A stretch of 11,935 nt of DNA from Marinospirillum sp. (GTDB lineage: Bacteria; Pseudomonadota; Gammaproteobacteria; Pseudomonadales; Halomonadaceae), in contig SKIX01000055.1 in NCBI GenBank assembly GCA_007116195.1, positions 1 through 11,935 of the forward strand, in the 5' to 3' direction. Positions 1-6,195 of the stretch are shown one piece after another. The first letter of the stretch is position 1; each line of letters starts with the position of its first letter. A model generated the notes under the pieces. It was not told where the DNA came from. It ran no database searches and saw nothing but the letters and a program-made list of their open reading frames with translations. Made by a program: the position numbers and the translations under genes.

Positions 1-800
1 ACCAGCCCGGCCAGCATGCCCAGGTGCAGGCCGGAGATGACCCAGAGGTGGATGGTGCCGGTTCTTTCCAGGGTGTGCCAGTGGTCTGATGTCAGGGCCT
101 GGCGTTCACCCAGGGCGAGGGCCAGAAAGAAAGGCTGGCCATCCGGGTTCAGATCGGCGGCTTGCAGGCGCTCCAGGGTATTGAGTCGCCAGGCGGTCAG
201 GCCGGATGCAGTCTGTAGCCGCTGTACTTCGGCCCCTCGCCCGACATAGCCTCGGGCCACCTGCCCGCGAGCCAGCTGGTGGGCGGTGAAGTGTTGAGCT
301 TCGAAATTCTTCAGCGAGCGGATTTTGCGAAGGCGGGCTTCTAGCTGCCACTGCTCACCCACTTTCGGTAATTCTGCATTAGAGTACCAGCTGAGGCGAA
401 TACCAGCGCCTTCTTTTAGATTACAAGGATCGCCACTCTCGCGCTGACAGGTCTTCACACGCAAAGTTAAAGCTGCCAACCCCTGGCTTGCATCACGAAC
501 TTCCAATACTTGCCCAGTTAGTCGGGTTGTACCCTGGGTATCCAGTCTCGAAGGTGCTCTGTCAAGCTGCCAAGCCAAAAAAACCAATAACCAAACAAAG
601 CCCAGAAAAAAACCAGCTAACATCCACTGGTGCCTTAACCGAGCGACAAAAGCAAAGAGAGTTAGCAGCAGCAAAAATTCACTGCTAGGCCAATAAGAGA
701 GCAGTAGCGCAAGCTGAATACCCGCCAGCCATCCCAAGGCCAGGAACCAGTTGCCAGGAAGGGTTGCCATAAACTGTGAAAGGCGCTTGTTGATCATCAT
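1..800 (-). CDS. comEC: ComEC/Rec2 DNA internalization protein, N-terminal part (runs off left edge)
   Basis: An open frame runs from ATG at 800 to the left edge without a stop, giving the first 266 residues. ComEC forms the inner-membrane channel that carries single-stranded DNA into the cytoplasm during natural transformation. Residues about 17-60 are two or more hydrophobic segments (WFLALGWLAG, then LLLLTLFAFVA and GFVWLLVFLAW). A soluble OB-fold-like stretch of the DUF4131 type follows, and the signature of the competence domain starts at 248: GTIHLWVISGLHLG, with ISGLHLG at 255-261. Two ATGs stand in tandem (800 and 797); AGGA lies about 6 bases upstream of the first, so I use 800. It is divergent from the DUF2062 gene, a pairing I recall from Pseudomonas. 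Bases 1-360 are about 65% G+C, whereas the rest of the gene is about 48%. Family assignment is secure; function in transformation is inferred. Confidence 0.9.
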   Translation of the reverse strand, partial: MMINKRLSQFMATLPGNWFLALGWLAGIQLALLLSYWPSSEFLLLLTLFAFVARLRHQWMLAGFFLGFVWLLVFLAWQLDRAPSRLDTQGTTRLTGQVLEVRDASQGLAALTLRVKTCQRESGDPCNLKEGAGIRLSWYSNAELPKVGEQWQLEARLRKIRSLKNFEAQHFTAHQLARGQVARGYVGRGAEVQRLQTASGLTAWRLNTLERLQAADLNPDGQPFFLALALGERQALTSDHWHTLERTGTIHLWVISGLHLGMLAGL

Positions 801-832
801 CTTGCATCCTGCAAAAAAATTGGGCTTCCTTC

Positions 833-861
833 TTGGTCATGACAAGAAGACTCGGCATAAT
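833..861 (+). promoter_or_regulatory. Candidate sigma70-type promoter for the DUF2062 gene
   Basis: TTGGTC (833-838) and CATAAT (856-861) are separated by 17 bases. The -10 box matches the consensus at five of six positions, the -35 box only at its TTG. It lies 33 bases before the DUF2062 start, in the 94-base divergent region shared with comEC. Assigned by eye only. Confidence 0.35.
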
Positions 862-894
862 ACGCGCGCACCTTCGAGAGGGTTAACTTAAGCA

Positions 895-1440
895 ATGCCT
901 CGCAAGATTATTAAACGCTACCTACCCAAGCCTGAAAAGCTTCGACAGCAAAAGTCGTTGGGGTTTCTTGCTTCACATTTAGGTGACCCTGGCTTGTGGA
1001 TACTAACCCGCAACACAGTTGGCGGTGCTTTTAGTATTGGGCTTTTTTTTGCCTTTATGCCCATGCCTTTTCAAATGATACCAGCAGCTTTATTAGCTAT
1101 CTTGTTCCGAGTCAATCTTCCGATTGCGGTCGGCATGGTCTGGATTAGCAACCCCATCACCATGCCAGGCATGCTTTATATTGCTTATCTTTTAGGTAGT
1201 TGGCTGCTGGATGCCCCTCTACAACCCCCTGATACCGAGGGCATGACAGCTTGGGTTATGGAACGCTTTGGACAAATTTGGCAGCCTCTGCTCCTAGGCT
1301 CAGTCCTTTTAGGGGGCTTGGCTGCGCTCTTGGGAAATATAGGGGTACGCCTCATTTGGCGCTGGCATGTTTCTTTACAATGGAAGCGGCGGGTCAGCAT
1401 CAAAAAGCTGCCTCCACCGCCAAAAAACCAGGCTAACTAA
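895..1440 (+). CDS. DUF2062 family inner-membrane protein
   Basis: A 181-residue membrane protein of the DUF2062 family; its biochemical role is not established. A basic N-terminus (KIIKRYLPKPEKLRQQK) precedes a glycine- and proline-rich membrane region at about 41-104, containing FFAFMPMPFQMIPAALL and the family-typical WISNPIT (83-89). A second hydrophobic segment lies at about 131-155, and the C-terminus is basic and proline-rich (KKLPPPPK). The start at 895 is the first ATG of the frame; AGAGGG at 877-882 is a rather distant ribosome site (12 bases). The gene is divergent from comEC and ends 7 bases from the convergent lolD stop, so no terminator fits between them. The position next to comEC and lol genes is, from memory, the same in Pseudomonas. 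Family call is firm; I do not assign a function. Confidence 0.85.
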   Translation: MPRKIIKRYLPKPEKLRQQKSLGFLASHLGDPGLWILTRNTVGGAFSIGLFFAFMPMPFQMIPAALLAILFRVNLPIAVGMVWISNPITMPGMLYIAYLLGSWLLDAPLQPPDTEGMTAWVMERFGQIWQPLLLGSVLLGGLAALLGNIGVRLIWRWHVSLQWKRRVSIKKLPPPPKNQAN

Positions 1441-1447
1441 CGCCTAG

Positions 1448-2152
1448 CTAGACCTTTGCCGCATGCAACTGACCCTTTTCTAGCTTCAACAACCGCTCTT
1501 GCCTAGCCGCTAACTGCAAATCATGAGTTACAACTACGAAGGCTGTACCCGAGTCTTCGGCCAGCTCACGAATAAGCTGCTGAACTTCTTCACCCGTTTG
1601 TTGATCAAGGTTTCCAGTCGGCTCATCCATCAGCACACAAGCGGGCTTGGTAATCAAAGCGCGTGCCAAAGCAACACGCTGGCGTTCACCACCTGAGAGT
1701 TCACCCGGCTTATGTTCCGCACGCGACAGCATTCCAACCCGCTCTAAAAGAAGACTTGCAGCTTGTTTAGCTTTAGCCATGGGTGTACCTCGAATTAATA
1801 GCGGCATAGCCGCGTTTTCAAGTGCAGTAAACTCAGCAAGCAGGTGATGAAACTGATAGACAAAACCTAGTTGCTGATTGCGCCAACGCCCTCGCTCTTT
1901 TTCACTTAAATCAGCATAGTCACGCCCCGCCAGAGTAACCTGACCCGAACTTGCAAGGTCTAAGCCTCCCAAAAGATTTAATAAAGTCGTCTTTCCAGAA
2001 CCAGAACTACCGACAATGGCCAAGCGCTCACCAGCCTCTACACTTAAATGTATTCCTTTAAGCACCACAACGTCTTGCGGGCCTTCCGTGTAAACTTTAG
2101 TTAAATCATGGCAAGCGAGCACCGGCTTGGCCGGAGTAGAGTTTTTATTCAT
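1448..2152 (-). CDS. lolD: Lipoprotein-releasing ABC transporter ATP-binding subunit LolD
   Basis: LolD is the cytoplasmic ATPase of the LolCDE-type complex, which extracts outer-membrane lipoproteins from the inner membrane and hands them to LolA. The 234 residues show Walker A GSSGSGKTT (48-56), the Q-loop in GFVYQFHHLLAEFTALEN (Q100), a stretch characteristic of LolD rather than other ABC ATPases, the signature LSGGERQRVALARAL (152-166), Walker B CVLMDEP (172-178) and the H-loop histidine in VVVTHD (H210). All catalytic motifs are intact and the length is normal. Its ATG at 2152 overlaps the end of the upstream lolC/E gene by 8 bases, indicating translational coupling and one operon. Downstream it converges on the DUF2062 gene with no lolE following. 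Confidence 0.95.
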   Translation of the reverse strand: MNKNSTPAKPVLACHDLTKVYTEGPQDVVVLKGIHLSVEAGERLAIVGSSGSGKTTLLNLLGGLDLASSGQVTLAGRDYADLSEKERGRWRNQQLGFVYQFHHLLAEFTALENAAMPLLIRGTPMAKAKQAASLLLERVGMLSRAEHKPGELSGGERQRVALARALITKPACVLMDEPTGNLDQQTGEEVQQLIRELAEDSGTAFVVVTHDLQLAARQERLLKLEKGQLHAAKV

Positions 2153-3383
2153 AGCGCAAAGCCTCTGCAGGTTGAATACGTGATGCTCGCCAAGCAGGAT
2201 AAAGGGTTGAAACCAAGCTAAGGCTCAAAGCCGCCAGGGTAATAAAGCGTACATCCTCCCAGCGTAGTTCAGATGGCAAATAACTAATAAAGTAAACATT
2301 GGCATCCAGAAATTGAATACCTAACAGCCCTTCAACCCAGAGCACGAGATCACTAACATTCAGCGCCAAAAGAATACCCAACAAAACTCCAATCAGGGTA
2401 CCTATGACACCTATGGTTAAGCCTTGAACAATAAAGATCTTCATAATGGTTGCGGGTGTTGCACCTAGAGTTCGCAGAATAGCTATATCACCCTGTTTGT
2501 CAGTAACGACCATAACCAAGGTGGAAACTATATTAAAAGCGGCAACTGCGACTATTATTAATAGCAGCAACCCTATCATTCGCTTTTCCATTTGGATGGC
2601 TTGAAAAAGGTTACCCTGGGTTTGTGTCCAGTCCTGGCCACGGTAAGGGTAACCCAGTTCGTTAACCAGCTCTCGGGTTACGCTCGGCGCTTGAAACAAG
2701 TCGTCTAGCTGCAAGCGCAAGCCTTCAATTGAAGTACCTAAACGCATCAGGCGCTGCATATCTTCCAGGTGAACATAAGCCAGATTACCATCTAACTCCG
2801 CACCTACCTTAAAGGTTCCCGCAACGGTAAAGCGTTTTAAGCGCGGAAATACACCAGCAGGGGTTATCGAAGCTTCAGGTACCAATAAGGTGACCTGGTC
2901 ACCCGTATTGACTCGAAGAAACCTTGCCAGTAGATCACCCAGTATAATTTTAAATTCACCGGGTTCCAGCACAGTCAGTTCTATGCCTTCCAGGTGATCA
3001 GCAACGATAGAAACTGAAGGCTCTAATTCAGGTAAAATACCTGAAACCAAGGCGCCTCGATGCTGTCCTCTTTGCATCAACATACCCTGAGTATTAACAA
3101 AGGGGGCCACTCCCTCTACCCTAGGGTGCTGCTGCAGTTGCTCAGCAACTTGTTGCCAAGCACTAAAATCCTGCTGGTTTTTAATGGCGCTGTGGGGCAC
3201 CATACCAAGAATACGCTCACGCAACTCCCGATCAAAGCCATTCATGACTGAAAGCACCAGAATAAGCACAGCCACCCCAAGGGTCATGCCAATCATGGAG
3301 GTCAGGGAGATAAAAGAGATAAAGTGGTTGCGTCTTTTAGCACGGGTATAGCGCAAACCCACTAGCAAAGGTATTGAAGCCAT
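2145..3383 (-). CDS. lolC: Lipoprotein-releasing ABC transporter membrane subunit (LolC/LolE family)
   Basis: A 412-residue membrane subunit of the lipoprotein-release transporter, with a normal length. TM1 at about 22-48 is preceded by the family N-terminus RYTRAKRRNHFISFISLTSM. A large periplasmic domain follows (about 50-265), then a C-terminal FtsX-type domain with TM segments at about 269-293, 312-343 and 380-398, ending WRASRIQPAEALRYE. The coupling segment DKQGDIAILRTLGATP (295-310) is canonical. In the periplasmic domain, VPEASITPAGVFP (168-180) matches the position of the E. coli LolC hook that recruits LolA and is absent from LolE, so I label it lolC. AAGGAAG lies about 10 bases before the ATG at 3383. 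It is the only membrane-subunit gene at this locus and may form a homodimer (LolF-like) with LolD; a lolE elsewhere cannot be excluded. Confidence 0.92.
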   Translation of the reverse strand: MASIPLLVGLRYTRAKRRNHFISFISLTSMIGMTLGVAVLILVLSVMNGFDRELRERILGMVPHSAIKNQQDFSAWQQVAEQLQQHPRVEGVAPFVNTQGMLMQRGQHRGALVSGILPELEPSVSIVADHLEGIELTVLEPGEFKIILGDLLARFLRVNTGDQVTLLVPEASITPAGVFPRLKRFTVAGTFKVGAELDGNLAYVHLEDMQRLMRLGTSIEGLRLQLDDLFQAPSVTRELVNELGYPYRGQDWTQTQGNLFQAIQMEKRMIGLLLLIIVAVAAFNIVSTLVMVVTDKQGDIAILRTLGATPATIMKIFIVQGLTIGVIGTLIGVLLGILLALNVSDLVLWVEGLLGIQFLDANVYFISYLPSELRWEDVRFITLAALSLSLVSTLYPAWRASRIQPAEALRYE

Positions 3384-3439
3384 TGAGGATTTTCTTCCTT
3401 AAATCAATTCAGTTGACCATTGTAGGTTAAACTCTGACC
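3384..3439. promoter_or_regulatory. Divergent promoter region shared by lolC/E and the tus-like gene
   Basis: These 56 bases must hold the 5' control signals of both divergent genes unless promoters lie inside the coding regions. On the minus strand TACAAT resembles a -10 box for lolC/E, without a convincing -35 box. The plus-strand gene has no good ribosome site: only TAGG at 3423-3426, about 13 bases from its ATG. ATTGTAGGTTAAAC in this stretch loosely resembles the E. coli Ter core but needs a one-base gap and lacks the key G, so I do not call a Ter site. Confidence 0.4.
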
Positions 3440-4309
3440 ATGAGCACCCACTATCGTTTAACTCATCAATTGCATCTAGCCTTCGATCAGCTGGTTGAAG
3501 TAACGAACCATTTGCAGGAACAACTAAAAAAACAGCAGCCCGAATGCTGGATGCTAGGCACTGACAATCCGGCAGCTAGTCATCACAAGCTGATCTCTTG
3601 TTTATCCGATTTTTGGTATTTAGACGGTCAAGACGGGCGGGTAACCCGCAGCTATCCAGGCCTAGTGGCTTGTAATGAGGATCTATGGAACCAACTGGGC
3701 GCAGTTAACTCGGCCAAGGTAGCCTTTTCACATGCCATAGATCTGATTAAACGTGAGCTACCGGAAGAGTTGACTAACCTGCGCCATGAATTGACCTTGC
3801 GCCATCAAGGCTTACATGCTCATTTAAGGGAGCAGGGGCTGGCCCGCTTGCATCTAAAGCAAACCTGGCGCCAGCTACCCGGCTGTGAAGAGCCCCTTAA
3901 ACAAATTCGAATGAGCTGGTATTCGAGCGGTCGCAGTATTCGCCGCCTTAGCTTAAAAGAAGCCGAATATCGCTTGCTGCAAATGAACCCTGAAGCACCC
4001 CATATCAAGATTCAGCTACAAAAACTAGCTGGCCTGCAAGCTAACGAACCTCTCGCCCAAGTACAACAGCAGGCTCCATTAATGCGGGCCAATCTGTTTT
4101 TTGAGCAACCAAGGCCTGGGCAACCTGAACGCAAAGCTATAAATCTTGCCCTACCGCTGTTTGTTTTAAATGATCAAGGCAAACTACCCGCTTTCAACCA
4201 GCCCAGTCCGCAGCCACCAGAGGCACGTAAGCGCGCTCGTCGTTCTGATAACCAGCTGGAAGACACGCCTTTTTTGCCCAGTATTCGAGTATATCGTTAT
4301 ACCCAATAG
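3440..4309 (+). CDS. tus: Tus-like DNA replication terminus site-binding protein (Ter family)
   Basis: A soluble 289-residue protein that I place in the Tus/Ter family (E. coli Tus has 309 residues). Tus binds Ter sites as a monomer and stops the replicative helicase from one side. Matches seen by eye against remembered E. coli Tus include the N-terminus YRLTHQLHLAFDQL (Tus YDLVDRLNTTFRQM), VNSAKVAFSHAI at 89-100 (INKLKTTFEHIV), the spaced pattern GL..L....T...L......IRMSW....SIRRL...E over 133-175 (RFGWANKHIIKNLHRDE in Tus), ALPLFVLNDQGKLPAF at 237-252 (PLIALINRDNGAGVPD) and the end LPSIRVYRY (IPRLHLYV). The basic run ARKRARR (262-268) fits DNA binding. The start aligns with the Tus start. 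The gene is single, divergent from lolC/E and convergent with sthA. Identity is low and I could not run a profile search; the DNA target is unknown. Confidence 0.75.
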   Translation: MSTHYRLTHQLHLAFDQLVEVTNHLQEQLKKQQPECWMLGTDNPAASHHKLISCLSDFWYLDGQDGRVTRSYPGLVACNEDLWNQLGAVNSAKVAFSHAIDLIKRELPEELTNLRHELTLRHQGLHAHLREQGLARLHLKQTWRQLPGCEEPLKQIRMSWYSSGRSIRRLSLKEAEYRLLQMNPEAPHIKIQLQKLAGLQANEPLAQVQQQAPLMRANLFFEQPRPGQPERKAINLALPLFVLNDQGKLPAFNQPSPQPPEARKRARRSDNQLEDTPFLPSIRVYRYTQ

Positions 4310-4316
4310 CAATTAA

Positions 4317-4348
4317 ACGCGCATTAAAACTTAAAGCTAAATGCGCGT
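4317..4348. terminator. Hairpin between convergent tus-like gene and sthA, likely terminator
   Basis: A perfect 9-base inverted repeat, ACGCGCATT (4317-4325) and AATGCGCGT (4340-4348), with a 14-base loop. On the minus strand the stem is followed by TTTAATT, so it fits best as the sthA terminator. On the plus strand no T-run follows, but it lies 7 bases after the tus-like stop and may act in both directions. Confidence 0.6.
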
Positions 4349-4349
4349 C

Positions 4350-4363
4350 GGCATGTAAATGCC
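4350..4363. other. Second small hairpin next to the sthA stop
   Basis: GGCAT (4350-4354) and ATGCC (4359-4363) form a perfect 5-base stem with a GTAA loop, which on the plus-strand RNA is a GNRA-type tetraloop. It lies one base from the larger hairpin and 4 bases past the sthA stop. It may help protect or stabilise the 3' end of a transcript; without a T-run it is not a terminator by itself. Confidence 0.4.
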
Positions 4364-4367
4364 AAGA

Positions 4368-5762
4368 TTAGAAGACCCGGTTTAGGCCATTAATCGCCGC
4401 AACTCGGTAAGCCTCGGCCATCGTTGGGTAGTTAAAAGTCGTGTTAATAAAATAATTTAACGTATTACCACCATCTTTTTGTGCCATCACAGCCTGGCCG
4501 ATATGCACTATCTCTGAAGCCTGGTCACCAAAACAGTGAATGCCGAGTATTTCAAGCGTTTCACGGTGGAACAGGATTTTCAGCATCCCTGTCGTTTCTC
4601 CGGTAATCTGGGCTCGCGCCAAAGTACGGAAAAAAGCCTGACCGACTTCATAAGGCACTTTTTCTTCTGTTAGCTCTCGCTCAGTTTTGCCTAACGAACT
4701 AATTTCAGGAATGGTGTAAATGCCTGTCGGCACATCATCAATAAAACGGAAAGTTGGCTCTTCCAGAAAATCAGCAGCCGCTGAGCGACCTTGATCGTAG
4801 GACGCAGATGCCAAGCTCGGCCAACCGATCACATCACCAGCAGCATAAATATGAGGAATGGCGGTGCGGTAGTGATCATCAACCTGCAACTGACCCCGTG
4901 AGTTAACTTCAAGGCCGATGTTCTCCAAACCTAACTCTTCGGTATTACCCGAGCGGCCGTTACACCACATGAAGGCATCAGCTTTAAGTTTTTTGCCACT
5001 TTTAAGCTTAAGAACCACGCCCTGATCAACAACATCAACACTCTCATAATCTTCGTTATGTCGGATCAGTACGCCATTATTGCGAAGGTGGTAACTTAAG
5101 CCATCAGAAATTTCATCATCAAGGAAGGAGAGTAAGCGGTCACGGTTGTCGATCAGATCAACTTTAACGCCTAAACCACTGAAAATAGACGCGTATTCAC
5201 AACCTATCACCCCTGCTCCGTAGATGATAATAGAGCGCGGAGTATGAGATAGCCCCAGGATGGAATCAGAACAATAAATGCGGGGGTGATCAAAGTTAAT
5301 ATCTGCAGGGCGATAAGGCCGTGAACCTGTTGCAATAACAATCTTGTGGGCCTTAAGAAACTCAATTCCATTATGATGATCGCGTACTTCCACCGTATTA
5401 GCATCAACAAAGCGTGCCGTACCAAAAAAAACATCCGTGCGGTTACGCGCATAAAAGCCAGTACGCAAGCTCACCTGCTTTTCAATCACTCGCTGAGAAC
5501 GCTGCAGTACCTTGGGAAAAGAAAAAAAACGTGGCTCACCGATATCTCGGAACATACGGTTGGTATTAAATTGAATTATTTGCTTAACCGCATGACGCAA
5601 AGCCTTAGAGGGAATTGTTCCTTTATGAGTGCAGTTGCCGCCAACCACCTGCTGCTGCTCAACGACAGCAACCTTCTTGCCATGCTTGGCAGCATTCATT
5701 GCCGCACCTTCGCCCGCAGGGCCAGTTCCTATTACAATGACGTCATAGTTATATACTGCCAT
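4368..5762 (-). CDS. sthA: Soluble pyridine nucleotide transhydrogenase
   Basis: SthA is a cytoplasmic FAD enzyme that transfers hydride between NADPH and NAD+, mainly to drain excess NADPH. The 464 residues match the usual length (466 in E. coli). The FAD-binding GTGPAG is at 12-17. The region that carries the redox disulfide in related dehydrogenases reads [16 protein letters not shown] (43-58): Cys44 is followed by Thr49 instead of a second Cys, as expected for SthA and unlike lipoamide dehydrogenase. The NAD(P) Rossmann motif [11 protein letters not shown] is at 182-192, the second FAD motif IYAAGDVIG at 305-313, and the dimerisation domain ends [18 protein letters not shown]. The start at 5762 follows AGAGGGG by 10 bases. 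It stands 99 bases after nqrM with its own candidate promoter, next to the major NADH-consuming enzyme of the window. Confidence 0.95.
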   Translation of the reverse strand: MAVYNYDVIVIGTGPAGEGAAMNAAKHGKKVAVVEQQQVVGGNCTHKGTIPSKALRHAVKQIIQFNTNRMFRDIGEPRFFSFPKVLQRSQRVIEKQVSLRTGFYARNRTDVFFGTARFVDANTVEVRDHHNGIEFLKAHKIVIATGSRPYRPADINFDHPRIYCSDSILGLSHTPRSIIIYGAGVIGCEYASIFSGLGVKVDLIDNRDRLLSFLDDEISDGLSYHLRNNGVLIRHNEDYESVDVVDQGVVLKLKSGKKLKADAFMWCNGRSGNTEELGLENIGLEVNSRGQLQVDDHYRTAIPHIYAAGDVIGWPSLASASYDQGRSAAADFLEEPTFRFIDDVPTGIYTIPEISSLGKTERELTEEKVPYEVGQAFFRTLARAQITGETTGMLKILFHRETLEILGIHCFGDQASEIVHIGQAVMAQKDGGNTLNYFINTTFNYPTMAEAYRVAAINGLNRVF

Positions 5763-5797
5763 TCAATCATTACCCCTCTTATCTTTTTAGTACCTTG

Positions 5798-5827
5798 ATT
5801 ATTCAGCAATCATGACCCACTGGTCAG
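5798..5827 (-). promoter_or_regulatory. Candidate sthA promoter with overlapping palindrome
   Basis: On the minus strand CTGACC (5827-5822) and AATAAT (5803-5798) are 18 bases apart, upstream of sthA. A perfect inverted repeat TGACC-N4-GGTCA (5813-5826) covers the proposed -35 box and could be an operator. Another possible -35 box, TTGACT (5831-5826), is too far from AATAAT (22 bases). By eye only. Confidence 0.3.
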
Positions 5828-5861
5828 TCAATTACAATAAGGCTTTCGATGCAGGCAGTGG

Positions 5862-6101
5862 TTACTTTTTACTAGCATCGTAACCTAAATCTTGAGCTTC
5901 CAGAGCGGTTCTCTCATTTTTCTGTTGCTCAGTCTCACACACCTGTTTGTCACCGCCACAGATATCGCACTCGGTTTCCATTCCCAAAGCGCTCATACCA
6001 CCACAGGAACCAGCAATGGGTTTACGACCCATCATCACACCCACAGACATGATAATCACGATCGTTGCCAGCACTGCTAGGGTTAACAGAAACATTTGCA
6101 T
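5862..6101 (-). CDS. nqrM: Na+-NQR maturation protein NqrM (DUF539)
   Basis: NqrM is a small membrane-anchored protein needed to assemble an active Na+-translocating NADH:quinone oxidoreductase, probably by delivering iron to the site between NqrD and NqrE. The 79 residues comprise one transmembrane helix (about 4-24), then GRKPIAGSCGG and four cysteines at 33, 45, 48 and 55 in the pattern CGG...CDICGG...C, all family-conserved. The C-terminus is charged and soluble. GGAG stands 7 bases before the ATG at 6101; a second in-frame ATG is two codons on. It follows nqrF after 94 bases that contain an intrinsic terminator, so its expression depends on read-through or on a promoter I cannot define. 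In Vibrio the order is nqrF-apbE-nqrM; here apbE is missing. Confidence 0.93.
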   Translation of the reverse strand: MQMFLLTLAVLATIVIIMSVGVMMGRKPIAGSCGGMSALGMETECDICGGDKQVCETEQQKNERTALEAQDLGYDASKK

Positions 6102-6133
6102 GGTTTTTCTCCATTAATTAAGGATTACTTAGC

Positions 6134-6167
6134 AAAAAGGGTTGCCTCTGGTATGAGACAACCCTTT
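6134..6167 (-). terminator. Intrinsic terminator after nqrF
   Basis: On the minus strand AAAGGGTTG (6167-6159) pairs with CAACCCTTT (6144-6136). The stem is extended by one G-T wobble and CTC/GAG to 13 pairs around a 6-base loop, and ends in TTTTT (6138-6134). This is a strong rho-independent terminator for the nqrA-F transcript, 28 bases past the nqrF stop. The plus strand also has a T-rich tail (CTTTCTTTT), but no plus-strand gene ends here. Confidence 0.8.
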
Positions 6168-6195
6168 CTTTTAGGCATTCCTTTGCTGGCAAACT

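Noticed and set aside
488..688. Plus-strand open frame of 66 codons opposite comEC
   Set aside because: It lies antisense to a continuous comEC frame with clear family motifs, and its translation looks like no protein family.
3440..4309. PilZ-domain protein, considered because I recalled such a gene at this position in Pseudomonas
   Set aside because: The PilZ motifs (RxxxR and D/NxSxxG) are not present, while the whole length lines up with Tus.
5346..5798. Plus-strand open frame of 150 codons opposite sthA
   Set aside because: Antisense to well-conserved FAD- and NAD-binding sequence of sthA, with no ribosome site or family match.
5829..5842. ATTGTAATTGA upstream of sthA (minus strand) as a Ter site
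   Set aside because: It shares the TTGTAA core but lacks the G that is critical in E. coli Ter and has poor flanks; such short matches are expected in AT-rich gaps.
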